From: Streptomyces cylindrosporus | GTDB taxonomy: Bacteria; Actinomycetota; Actinomycetes; Streptomycetales; Streptomycetaceae | Length of the DNA: 64,000 nucleotides | Direction of reading: 5' to 3' | Assembly: GCF_022698165.1 (NCBI RefSeq) | Contig: NZ_JALDAY010000007.1 | Span: forward strand, 186,001-250,000 | Part shown: piece by piece, positions 24,063 to 32,118 of the stretch | Numbering within the stretch: position 1 is the stretch's first letter | Layout: every line of letters begins with the position of its first letter | Position numbers and translations under genes: made by a program | Notes under the pieces: model-generated | Told to the model about the DNA's origin: nothing | What the model saw: only the letters and a program-made list of their open reading frames with translations | Databases searched by the model: none

Positions 24063-25316
24063 ATGACCGGCCCCATCAGCGATCTGTCGCCCGCGACGGA
24101 CCGGCCGCCCGCCGCGGCCTGGCGCAACCTGGTGATGGCGACCCTCGGCTTCGGCCTGACCTTCTGGGCCTGGAACCTGATCGCCCCCCTGGCCGGCGAC
24201 TTCGACGAGCACCTGCACATGAGCTCCTCCGCCCAGTCGCTGCTCGTCGCCGTCCCGGTCCTGGTCGGCTCGGTCGGACGCATCCCGGTCGGCGCCCTCA
24301 CCGACCGCTACGGCGCCCGCCTGATGTTCCCGCTGCTGAGCGCGCTGACGATCGTGCCGGTCCTGCTGCTGATCCCGGCGAAGAGCTCCTACGGCGCCCT
24401 CATCGTGGTCGGCTTCTTCCTCGGCCTCGGCGGTACGACCTTCGCCATCGGCGTCCCCCTCGTCAACGCCTGGTTCCCGCCGGCCCACCGGGGCGCCGCC
24501 CTCGGCGTCTTCGGCATGGGCATGGGCGGCGTGGCCGCGTCCGGGTACTTCACGCCGCGCATGTACAAGCACAGCGAGAACCTCCCCTTCCTGGTCCTCG
24601 CGATCGCCCTCGCGGTCTACGCCGTGCTCGCGGCCCTGCTGATCAACGACCGCCCCGGCCGCCCGATCCCGTCCACCCCGCTCACGCAGCGCCTCGCCCA
24701 GGCCGGCCGGCTGAGGGTGACCTGGGAGCTCTCCGCGCTCTACGCCATCGGCTTCGGCGGGATCGTCGCGTTCGGGGTCTACCTGCCTACGTACCTGAAG
24801 ACCTGGTACGAGCTCAGCCCCACCGACGCCGGTACCAAGGCGGCCGGGTTCGCGGTGGTCACCGTGGTGTTCCGGCCCATCGGCGGCTGGCTCGCCGACC
24901 GCGTCCACCCGGCCGTGGTCACCTCCTGTGCGCTGGGCGTCGTGTCCCTCCTCGCGATCGTCCAGGCCTTCGACCCGGCCCTGACGCCCGGCGCGACGAT
25001 CTGTCTGCTGGTGATGGCGGCCGGTCTCGGCACGGCGAGCGGCTCGGTGTTCGCCCTGGTCGCCCGGGTCACACCACAGCCGCAGGTGGGCAGCGTCACC
25101 GGCATCGTCGGCGCGATGGGCGGCCTGGGCGGCTTCGTCCCGCCCCTGGTGATGGGCGCGGTCTACAGCGCCAAGAACTCGTACTCGATCGGCTTCATGC
25201 TGCTGTCCGACCTCGCGCTTGCCGGTTGCGTCTACGCGTACGGCCGTATGCGCGACGCGGGCCGCGGCGCCCCGGCGGAGTCCCGGGCGGGCGTGTCGGA
25301 GAAGGTCCCCAGCTGA
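24063..25316 (+). CDS. MFS transporter of the NarK/nitrate-nitrite type
   Basis: Product of 417 residues with twelve predicted membrane helices. The loop 2-3 motif is GRIPVGALTDRYGARLMFPLLS. Gly-rich helices FFLGLGGTTFAIGVPLVNAWFPPAHRGAALGVFGMGMGG and VTGIVGAMGGLGGFVPPLVMG resemble the NNP nitrate signatures, so nitrate/nitrite or another small anion is a reasonable guess. Helix 7 begins at ELSALYAIGFGGIVAFGVYLPTYLK. The ATG at 24063 follows GGGAG by 7 bases; a GTG two codons earlier is possible. It may be cotranscribed with the propeller gene. Confidence 0.85.
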   Translation: MTGPISDLSPATDRPPAAAWRNLVMATLGFGLTFWAWNLIAPLAGDFDEHLHMSSSAQSLLVAVPVLVGSVGRIPVGALTDRYGARLMFPLLSALTIVPVLLLIPAKSSYGALIVVGFFLGLGGTTFAIGVPLVNAWFPPAHRGAALGVFGMGMGGVAASGYFTPRMYKHSENLPFLVLAIALAVYAVLAALLINDRPGRPIPSTPLTQRLAQAGRLRVTWELSALYAIGFGGIVAFGVYLPTYLKTWYELSPTDAGTKAAGFAVVTVVFRPIGGWLADRVHPAVVTSCALGVVSLLAIVQAFDPALTPGATICLLVMAAGLGTASGSVFALVARVTPQPQVGSVTGIVGAMGGLGGFVPPLVMGAVYSAKNSYSIGFMLLSDLALAGCVYAYGRMRDAGRGAPAESRAGVSEKVPS

Positions 25317-25357
25317 GCGCTCCACCGGCCGTGCCGATCAGCGGCTCGGCCGCGGGG

Positions 25358-25373
25358 CGGCGACGGGTCGCCG
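25358..25373. terminator. Possible weak terminator
   Basis: CGGCGAC-GG-GTCGCCG inverted repeat in the 151-bp gap between the convergent MFS and GH5 genes. The pairing is perfect, but the apical bases cannot pair through a 2-nt loop. Confidence 0.4.
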
Positions 25374-25467
25374 GTCGGCTGCGCACAGCCCCGCCCCCCC
25401 TTGGCAGCGCCGGCCCACCGCAGCCCGCTTCCCCGGGACCGCCCAGCGGCCCGCCCGGGTCACCCGG

Positions 25468-27324
25468 TCAGAAGTGTGCCGCCGCCCAGGCCGCCAGCTC
25501 GGACTTCGCCGCGCTCAGCAGGCTCGCCGACGGGGAGGTCGCCCCGTTGGTGACCAGCGCGTAGTGCAGGACGCCCGAGTCGGAGTCGGTCAGCAGCAGC
25601 CTGCGGCTGCCCGTGCCGCCCGGCTCGACGGCCGCGGCGACCGGTGTGGAGGCGGTGTACGACGGCGGTCCGTAGACCGTGCCCAGGTCGGAGACCACCG
25701 TGGTCGTCGCGGTCGGGAAGGACGCCGGCAGGTGGAGCTCGGTGGGTGCGGAGCCGGAGCCCGACCGCCACACCAGCAGCCCGTACTGGCCGGAGCCGAC
25801 CAGCTGGGACACGTTGGGCAGGGAGCTCGGCACCGGGTTCCAGGTGAGGGTGGTCGAGCCGTCGCGCGAGCGGTCCTCGTAGGTGAAGGCGAGGGTCGTG
25901 CCGGCGGTGGCGCTCGGGTAGAGACGGTCGAGGAGACGGGCGTCCTGACGGAGCGTCACCGTCCCGGAATCGGTCATGTTGACGGCCGACAGGTCCTCGT
26001 CGTTCCAGGCGTCGCCGGAGGTCTGCACCTTGTCGGGGTTGTCGTTCATCAGCTCGTGATGGCGGCCGTTGTAGATGTCCCACTGCCACTGGTTGCCGGA
26101 GAGCACCGGTCCGGAGGCGGACGGGTTCGACCACCAACCGGAGCCCGGCAGACGGGAGTCGAGGGCCTGGTACATCGCCTTGTCGACGGTCGGCGCCTTG
26201 CCCGCGACCGTCCCGGACAGCGGATGGCCGAACTCGCTGACGACCGCCGTCGTCCCCGCGGCCGAGGCACGGTCGCGGATCGTGCCGAAGTTCGTCGAGT
26301 ACTGCCCGTCGGAGGCGTTGCCCCACATCAGGATCCCGGAGATGGCCTTCTGGTCGTAGAAGTGGGTGTTGAAGACGTAGCGCGAGCCGAGGGTGCCGGC
26401 GTCGAGGAGTCCGCCCTCCTGCTTCTGGGAGTCGATGTTGGCGTTCCAGAAGAGGTTCGGCTCGACGAAGGCGGGCTTGTCCTGCCAGCCGGCCGCGTCC
26501 ATCCGGGCCCGGAACTTCTGGTAGAAGGGCCACAGCAGGTTCTGCTCCCAGGTGCGGGAGGTCTGCCCGGAGTCGTAGGTGCCGGCGTACGGCTCGTTGT
26601 AGGGGTCGAAGCCGACGATCCCGGTGAACTCCTCGGTGCTCAGGTTCTGCCGGATGTACGTCATGGTCTTCTGGGCGGTGGCCAGGAAGGCGTCCTGCAG
26701 GCCGTAGGCGTTGTGCCAGAAGTCGTACTGGGCGGCCGTGACCGCCCCGTTCTGGGTGATGTTCTGCCCCCAGAACAGGCAGATGCCGCAGGACTCCTGC
26801 GGGTAGTCGCCCAGCTCCACCGCCCACTCGGGGGCGCCGTCGCCGGTGTACCAGCTGCCGGAGTTGAAGAGGTAGCGGGAGTAGAGGTCCTGGTGGAAGT
26901 CGGGGTAGACGCGGATGCCGGCGTCGAGGAAGGCGCGGATCTGGTCGGTGGCGGCGGCCAGATACGCGGAGTCGACCTGGCCCTGCGCGGGTTCGGCGTG
27001 GGCCCAGGAGAGCAGGAAGCGGACGGAGTTGCCGCCGCCCAGGGCGCGCAGCGCGGTGGCCGACTTCTTCGCGTCGGCGACCGAGGCGAAGGGAAGGCCG
27101 CTGTTCTCCTCCAGCTTGGTCTCGCCGGAGACGTTGTAGCCGCGCAGCACGACCTCACGGCCGTTGCCGTCGATGAAGTGGCCGCCCGAGACGGTGAGCG
27201 CCGTGCCGTCGAAGGAGAGGGAGTCGGGGACGGTGGCGGCGGAGGCGGGCGAGACGCCCACGACCGTCAGCAGTCCACTGAGGACAACCAGGACAACGAG
27301 CAGACGTGCCCGGATATTCGGCAT
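25468..27324 (-). CDS. Secreted GH5 glycoside hydrolase (endoglycoceramidase-like)
   Basis: Product of 618 residues with a Sec signal peptide (residues 1-30, SPASAA). The GH5 barrel covers about residues 45-470: GREVVLRGYNVSGETKLEE, VRFLLSWAHAEP, acid/base Glu244 in GFDPYNEP and nucleophile Glu364 in VVSEFGHP. A beta-sandwich C-terminal domain follows. The arrangement matches GH5 endoglycoceramidase-type and cellulase-type enzymes of actinobacteria; the true substrate is unclear. ATG 27324 is chosen because it starts a complete signal peptide; the ribosome site is weak. Two palindromes lie upstream (27335 and 27408), the latter of LacI-operator type. Confidence 0.9.
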   Translation of the reverse strand: MPNIRARLLVVLVVLSGLLTVVGVSPASAATVPDSLSFDGTALTVSGGHFIDGNGREVVLRGYNVSGETKLEENSGLPFASVADAKKSATALRALGGGNSVRFLLSWAHAEPAQGQVDSAYLAAATDQIRAFLDAGIRVYPDFHQDLYSRYLFNSGSWYTGDGAPEWAVELGDYPQESCGICLFWGQNITQNGAVTAAQYDFWHNAYGLQDAFLATAQKTMTYIRQNLSTEEFTGIVGFDPYNEPYAGTYDSGQTSRTWEQNLLWPFYQKFRARMDAAGWQDKPAFVEPNLFWNANIDSQKQEGGLLDAGTLGSRYVFNTHFYDQKAISGILMWGNASDGQYSTNFGTIRDRASAAGTTAVVSEFGHPLSGTVAGKAPTVDKAMYQALDSRLPGSGWWSNPSASGPVLSGNQWQWDIYNGRHHELMNDNPDKVQTSGDAWNDEDLSAVNMTDSGTVTLRQDARLLDRLYPSATAGTTLAFTYEDRSRDGSTTLTWNPVPSSLPNVSQLVGSGQYGLLVWRSGSGSAPTELHLPASFPTATTTVVSDLGTVYGPPSYTASTPVAAAVEPGGTGSRRLLLTDSDSGVLHYALVTNGATSPSASLLSAAKSELAAWAAAHF

Positions 27325-27334
27325 GTCCACTACA

Positions 27335-27352
27335 GTCCGGCGATCTCCGGAC
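27335..27352. promoter_or_regulatory. Dyad directly upstream of the GH5 start
   Basis: GTCCGG-CGATCT-CCGGAC, a perfect 6-bp dyad ending 10 bp before the GH5 ATG. On the minus strand a TTGACG (-35-like, 27360-27355) precedes it, so a protein bound here would block the likely promoter or ribosome entry. Confidence 0.5.
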
Positions 27353-27407
27353 ATCGTCAATACTTCTGACTCTTGAGTAAGTTTCAGGATTCCCCCCCGC
27401 CCACTCT

Positions 27408-27419
27408 TTGAGCGCTCAA
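27408..27419. promoter_or_regulatory. LacI-type palindrome TTGAGCGCTCAA
   Basis: Perfect 12-bp palindrome with the central CG typical of LacI-family operators; the core GAGCGCTC is the same as in the CebR cellulose-utilisation operator of streptomycetes. It lies 83 bp upstream of the GH5 start and 111 bp upstream of the divergent coxS start. Control of the glycosidase is the likelier reading. Confidence 0.6.
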
Positions 27420-27530
27420 CGAACACCGCCCGACTACTCGCCCCCTCCCGTGCGCGGTCATAGAGTGACGCACATCACGTTCGGCCGCTGGTTTCCCTCA
27501 CTTTCCGCCCGTACGGCCACTGGAGGGCAC

Positions 27531-28001
27531 ATGACCCACATATCGGTGAAGGTGGACGGCACGACGTACCAGGACGAAGTGGAACCCCGTCTCCTCCTGA
27601 TCCACTACCTGCGTGACCGCCTCGGCCTGTCCGGCACCCCGATCGGCTGCGACACCTCGAACTGCGGGGCCTGCACGGTCGAACTGGACGGCGTGAGCGT
27701 CAAGAGCTGCTCCGTGCTGGCCGTCCAGGCGGACGGCGGTGAGGTGACCACCGTCGAGGGGCTGGCCGAGGACGGGGAGCTGTCGGCTCTGCAGCGGGCC
27801 TTCCACGAGAAGCACGCCCTGCAGTGCGGCTACTGCACCCCGGGCATGCTCATGGCCGCACGCGATCTGCTGCGGGAGAACCCGCACCCCAGCGCGGACG
27901 AGATCCGGCACGGACTGGAGGGCAACCTCTGCCGCTGCACCGGCTACCAGAACATCGTGCGAGCCGTCCAGGCCGCCTCCGAACAGGAGGTCCCGGCATG
28001 A
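27531..28001 (+). CDS. coxS: Molybdenum hydroxylase small subunit, two [2Fe-2S] clusters (CoxS-like)
   Basis: Product of 156 residues. The plant-type [2Fe-2S] motif has cysteines 40, 45, 48 and 60 (GCDTSNCGACTV..SC), and the second cluster motif has cysteines 99, 102, 134 and 136 (CGYC..CRC). The subunit passes electrons from the molybdenum site of the large subunit to the FAD subunit. ATG 27531 has GGAGG 6 bases upstream. It is the first gene of a seven-gene operon; its stop overlaps the next start as ATGA. Confidence 0.95.
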   Translation: MTHISVKVDGTTYQDEVEPRLLLIHYLRDRLGLSGTPIGCDTSNCGACTVELDGVSVKSCSVLAVQADGGEVTTVEGLAEDGELSALQRAFHEKHALQCGYCTPGMLMAARDLLRENPHPSADEIRHGLEGNLCRCTGYQNIVRAVQAASEQEVPA

Positions 28002-30370
28002 CCGACCAGGCCGTGGAACCGGAGGTCGGGCGCGCCCGGCCGCGCAAGGAGGACGCCCGGCTGATCACCGGGCAGACCAACTGGACCGACAACATCAGCG
28101 TGGGCGGCCTGCTGCACATGGCGATCCTGCGCAGTCCCATGGCGCACGCCCGCATCACCCGCGTCGACGTCTCGCCGGCCCGCGAACGTCCGGGCGTCAT
28201 CGCCGCGTTCAGCGGTGCCGACCTCGCCGAGGGGCTGGGTTCGCTGCCCTGCGCCTGGCCGGTGACCGAGGACATCGTGCTGCCCGACCATCCGCCGATC
28301 GCGGTCGACGAGGTGCGGTACGCCGGTGACCCGGTGGCGCTCGTGGTCGCCCGGGACCGGTACACGGCCGCCGACGCCCTGGAGGCCATCGAGGTCGACT
28401 ACGAGCCGCTGCCCCCGGTCCTCGACCTGGAGGCCGCGCTCGCGGAGGACTCCCCGCTGGTCCACTCCGACAAGGGCACCAACCGCAGCTACGTCTGGCC
28501 CCTGAGGACCGGCGAGGACTTCGACTCCGTACGGCAGCGGGCCGAGGTCACCGTCAAGCGCCGCTACCACCACCAGCGGCTCATCCCGAACGCGATGGAG
28601 CCGCGCGCGGTCGGGGTCACCCCGCTCGCCGCGTCCGGCGAGTACACCCTCTACTCCTCCACGCAGATCCCGCACATCGTGCGGGTGATGATGGCCGTGG
28701 TCACCGGCATCCCCGAGCACAAGATCCGGGTGATCGCCCCCGACGTGGGCGGCGGCTTCGGCTCCAAGCTCCAGGTGTACGGCGAGGAGGCCCTGGCCCT
28801 CGCGGTCGCCCGGAAGACCGGCCGACCGGTGAAGTGGACCGAGTCCCGCTCCGAGGGCTACCTCGCCACCCACCACGGCCGCGGCATGATCCAGGACGTC
28901 GAGATCGCCGCGATGCGGGACGGCAGGCTGCTCGGCCTCAAGGTCGACCTGCTCACCGACATGGGCGCCTACCTGATGCTCGTCACCCCGGGCATCCCAC
29001 TCCTGGGCGCCTTCATGTACCCGGCGATCTACAAGATGGACTCCTACGACTTCACGTGCACCGGCGTCTTCACGACCCGGACGCCGACCGACGCGTACCG
29101 CGGCGCCGGGCGCCCCGAGGCGACGTACGCCATCGAACGGATCATGGACGAGCTGGCCGTCGAACTCGGCCTGGATCCGGTGGAGTTGCGGCGCCGGAAC
29201 TGGATCGGGCACGAGGAGTTCCCGTACACGTCCATCGCGGGTCTGACGTACGACAGCGGCAACTACGAGGCGGCGACCGAGAAGGCCCTCGCCCTGTTCG
29301 ACTACGACAAACTCCGTGCCGAGCAGGCCGACCGCAACCATCGCGGGGACTCCGTGCGGCTCGGGATCGGTGTGTCGACGTACACCGAGATGTGCGGGCT
29401 CGCGCCGAGCCGGGTGCTGCGGGATCTGCGGTACGCGGCCGGCGGCTGGGAGGCCGCCACCATCCGGATGCTGCCGACCGGCAAGGTCGAGGTGGTCACC
29501 GGCACCAGCCCGCACGGGCAGGGGCACGTGACCTGCTGGAGCCAGATCGCCGCCGATGTGCTGGGCGTGCCGTTCGAGGACGTCGAAGTGGTGCACGGCG
29601 ACACCAAGGCGGCCCCGCAGGGCATGGACACCTACGGCTCCCGCTCGCTCGTGGTGGGCGGGGCGGCCGTGCACCACGCGGCACGGAAGGTCGTCGACAA
29701 GGCGCGGAAGATCGCCGCGCATCTGCTCGAAGCGAGCGAGAACGACCTGGAGTTCACGGACGGCGTGTTCTCCGTGAAGGGTTCGCCGGACGCCCGTAAG
29801 ACGATCCAGGAGATCGCCTTCGAGACGTTCACCTCGCACGACCTGCCCGACGGCCTCGAACCCACCATCAACGCCGAGCACTTGGTGGATCCCGACAACT
29901 TCTCCTACCCGCACGGCACCCACCTGTGCGCGGTCGAGGTCGACACCGAGACCGGACAGACGCGCATCAGGTCGTACGTCTGCGTCGACGACGTCGGCAA
30001 GGTCGTCAACCCGATGATCGTCGAGGGGCAGGTGCACGGGGGTCTGGCGCAGGGCATCGCGCAGGCGCTGTACGAGGAGGCCGTCTACGACGACGAGGGC
30101 AACCTGGTCTCCGGCACGATGGCCGACTACCTGGTGCCGTCGGCGGTGGACCTGCCCGAGTTCACGACCGCGCGGACGGAGACGCCGGCCACCTCGAACC
30201 CCTTGGGGGTCAAGGGAGTCGGCGAAGCGGGCACGATCGCGTCGACGCCCGCCGTGGTCAACGCGATCGTGGACGCGCTGCGCCCCTTCGGCGTCCATGA
30301 CATCCGGATGCCCTGTACGCCCGAACGGGTCTGGCGAGCGGTCCGGTCCGGGAAGGAGGCCCGGTCATGA
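27998..30370 (+). CDS. coxL: Molybdenum hydroxylase large subunit, form II CO dehydrogenase-like
   Basis: Product of 790 residues, a xanthine oxidase/CO dehydrogenase family molybdopterin subunit. Landmarks are VGRARPRKEDARLITGQTNWTDNI at the N terminus, APDVGGGFGSKL, TYTEMCGLAPSRV, TSPHGQGHVTCWSQIAADVLG, and GVKGVGEAGTIASTPAVVNAI with the catalytic Glu. The active-site loop reads AYRGAGR at residues 366-372, the form II signature, not AYxCSFR of true CO-oxidising form I enzymes. The substrate is therefore uncertain: aldehydes, purines or other heterocycles are possible. Start and stop overlap the neighbours by 4 bp each (ATGA). Confidence 0.95.
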   Translation: MTDQAVEPEVGRARPRKEDARLITGQTNWTDNISVGGLLHMAILRSPMAHARITRVDVSPARERPGVIAAFSGADLAEGLGSLPCAWPVTEDIVLPDHPPIAVDEVRYAGDPVALVVARDRYTAADALEAIEVDYEPLPPVLDLEAALAEDSPLVHSDKGTNRSYVWPLRTGEDFDSVRQRAEVTVKRRYHHQRLIPNAMEPRAVGVTPLAASGEYTLYSSTQIPHIVRVMMAVVTGIPEHKIRVIAPDVGGGFGSKLQVYGEEALALAVARKTGRPVKWTESRSEGYLATHHGRGMIQDVEIAAMRDGRLLGLKVDLLTDMGAYLMLVTPGIPLLGAFMYPAIYKMDSYDFTCTGVFTTRTPTDAYRGAGRPEATYAIERIMDELAVELGLDPVELRRRNWIGHEEFPYTSIAGLTYDSGNYEAATEKALALFDYDKLRAEQADRNHRGDSVRLGIGVSTYTEMCGLAPSRVLRDLRYAAGGWEAATIRMLPTGKVEVVTGTSPHGQGHVTCWSQIAADVLGVPFEDVEVVHGDTKAAPQGMDTYGSRSLVVGGAAVHHAARKVVDKARKIAAHLLEASENDLEFTDGVFSVKGSPDARKTIQEIAFETFTSHDLPDGLEPTINAEHLVDPDNFSYPHGTHLCAVEVDTETGQTRIRSYVCVDDVGKVVNPMIVEGQVHGGLAQGIAQALYEEAVYDDEGNLVSGTMADYLVPSAVDLPEFTTARTETPATSNPLGVKGVGEAGTIASTPAVVNAIVDALRPFGVHDIRMPCTPERVWRAVRSGKEARS

Positions 30371-31227
30371 TTCCTCCGGCATTCGACTACACCCGGCCGA
30401 CCAGCGTCGACGAGGCGGTGCGCGCGCTCGCGGACGCGGGCGAGGGCGAGGACGCCAAGGTGCTCGCCGGCGGGCAGAGCCTGCTGCCGCTGCTGAGGCT
30501 GCGGCTCGCCTTCCCCGAACTGGTCGTGGACGTCGGCCGCATCCCCGAGCTGCGCGGGGTGCGCGAGGACGGCGACACCCTCGCCATCGGCGCGATGACC
30601 ACCCACCACGACGTCGTCCGTGACCCGCTGGTCCGCCGCCACGCCGGCCTGCTGGCGGCCGCCACGGCGACGGTCGCGGATCCGGCGGTACGGCACCGGG
30701 GCACCCTCGGCGGCTCCCTCGCGCACGCCGACCCGGCCGGGGACCTCCCGGCGGTCGTCCTGGCGCTGAACGGCGAACTGATCGCGCAGGGCCCGCACGG
30801 ACGGCGCACCATCGCCGCCCGGGACTTCTTCGTCGACTACCTCCAGTCCGCCCTGGAACCCGACGAGCTCCTCGTCGAGGTGCGGGTGCCCAAGTCGGAC
30901 GGCTGGGGCTTCCACTACGAGAAGTTCCACCGGGTCGCCCAGGCCTACGCGATCGTCGGCGTGGCCGCGCTGGTGCGGCGCGACGACGGGCGGATCGCCG
31001 AGGCACGGGTCGGCCTGACCAACATGGGCGCGACCCCGCTGCGGGCCGCCGCGGCCGAGGAGGCCCTGGCCGGCGCCGCGGACGCGCAGGCCATCGCCCG
31101 GGCGTCGGACGCGGCGGCGGAAGGGACCCGGCCCGCCCAGGACGTGTCCGCGTCGGCCGAGTACCGGGAGCACCTGGCGCGGGTGCTGACTCAACGGGCG
31201 GTGCTGGCCGCCTCCGGAATGGGGTGA
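30367..31227 (+). CDS. coxM: Molybdenum hydroxylase FAD-binding medium subunit (CoxM-like)
   Basis: Product of 286 residues. The FAD-binding motifs of the family are KVLAGGQSLLPLLRLR and TLGGSLAHADPAGDLPAVVLAL; the C-terminal CO_deh_flav domain is seen in KFHRVAQAYAIVGVAALVRRDDGRIAEARVGLTNMGATPLRAAAAE. It receives electrons from the iron-sulfur subunit and passes them to an acceptor. Its ATG overlaps the coxL stop as ATGA. Confidence 0.95.
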   Translation: MIPPAFDYTRPTSVDEAVRALADAGEGEDAKVLAGGQSLLPLLRLRLAFPELVVDVGRIPELRGVREDGDTLAIGAMTTHHDVVRDPLVRRHAGLLAAATATVADPAVRHRGTLGGSLAHADPAGDLPAVVLALNGELIAQGPHGRRTIAARDFFVDYLQSALEPDELLVEVRVPKSDGWGFHYEKFHRVAQAYAIVGVAALVRRDDGRIAEARVGLTNMGATPLRAAAAEEALAGAADAQAIARASDAAAEGTRPAQDVSASAEYREHLARVLTQRAVLAASGMG

Positions 31228-31260
31228 GAGGCGATCGAGGACATCGACGGCCCGGAGCAG

Positions 31261-32118
31261 GTGCGGGCCCGCCTGGAGGAGACGGGTTACCTCGTCGACG
31301 ACGGGCTGGCCGTCGCCTGCTTCCTGGCCCTGCGGCTGCACCGGCCGATCTTCTGCGAGGGCGACGCGGGCGTCGGCAAGACGGCGCTCGCCTCCGCCCT
31401 CGCCGAGGCGCTCGGGGCGCCGCTGATCCGTCTGCAGTGCCATGAGGGCATCGACGCCTCGCAGGCCCTGTACGACTGGGACTTCCCGCGTCAGCTGCTG
31501 CATCTGCGGGCCGCCGAGGCGGCCGGGGTGAAGGATGCGGAGCGCCTGGAGAGCGAGCTGTACGACCGCCGTTTCCTGGTCGCCCGGCCGCTTCTGAAAG
31601 CCCTGGAGACGCAGCCGTCGGTGCTGCTGGTGGACGAGGTCGACCGGGCCGACGACGAGTTCGAGGCGTTCCTCCTTGAGCTGCTGTCGGAGTTCTCGGT
31701 GACGATCCCGGAGCTCGGCACGCTGCGCGCCGGGACTCCCCCGGTGGTCGTGCTGACCTCCAACCGCACCCGCGAGGTGCACGACGCGCTCAAGCGGCGC
31801 TGCCTGTACCACTGGTTCGACCACCCGGGCTTCGCCCGTGAACTGGCCATCGTACGGCGGCGGTTGCCGGGCGTGTCGGCCCGCCTGGCGGAGCAGGTGA
31901 CCGCGCTGGTGCAGGAGCTGCGCTCCCAGGACCTGCTGAAACCGCCGGGCGTGGCCGAGACGATCGACTGGGCGCAGGCCCTCGACGCGCTGGGCGTGGA
32001 CGAGGTGGACGCGGAACTGGCGGTGGCGACGCTGGGCTCGGTCCTCAAGTACCGGGAGGACGCGGAACGGGCGCGGGGGCTGGATCTGGCGGCGGTGCTA
32101 GCGGGACGCGGGGCGTGA
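31261..32118 (+). CDS. coxD: MoxR-type AAA+ ATPase (CoxD-like)
   Basis: Product of 285 residues from GTG 31261. Walker A is GDAGVGKT (residues 34-41), the family motif IRLQCHEGIDASQALYDWDFPRQLLHLR follows, Walker B is SVLLVDEVDRAD, sensor 1 is VVVLTSNRTRE and the arginine-rich sensor 2 is KRRCLYHWFDHP. CoxD-type chaperones mature the molybdenum/copper or sulfurated Mo centre together with CoxE. The frame stays open upstream to the coxM stop, and the residues IEDIDGPEQV preceding the GTG look like family sequence, yet that stretch has no ATG, GTG or TTG. The true start may be the ATC at 31234, which follows GAGAGG. Confidence 0.92.
   Translation: MRARLEETGYLVDDGLAVACFLALRLHRPIFCEGDAGVGKTALASALAEALGAPLIRLQCHEGIDASQALYDWDFPRQLLHLRAAEAAGVKDAERLESELYDRRFLVARPLLKALETQPSVLLVDEVDRADDEFEAFLLELLSEFSVTIPELGTLRAGTPPVVVLTSNRTREVHDALKRRCLYHWFDHPGFARELAIVRRRLPGVSARLAEQVTALVQELRSQDLLKPPGVAETIDWAQALDALGVDEVDAELAVATLGSVLKYREDAERARGLDLAAVLAGRGA

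Noticed and set aside
29044..30298. Large minus-strand frames antisense to coxL
   Set aside because: Coding signals and motifs are wholly on the plus strand; the antisense translations are Val/His/Gly-rich shadows.
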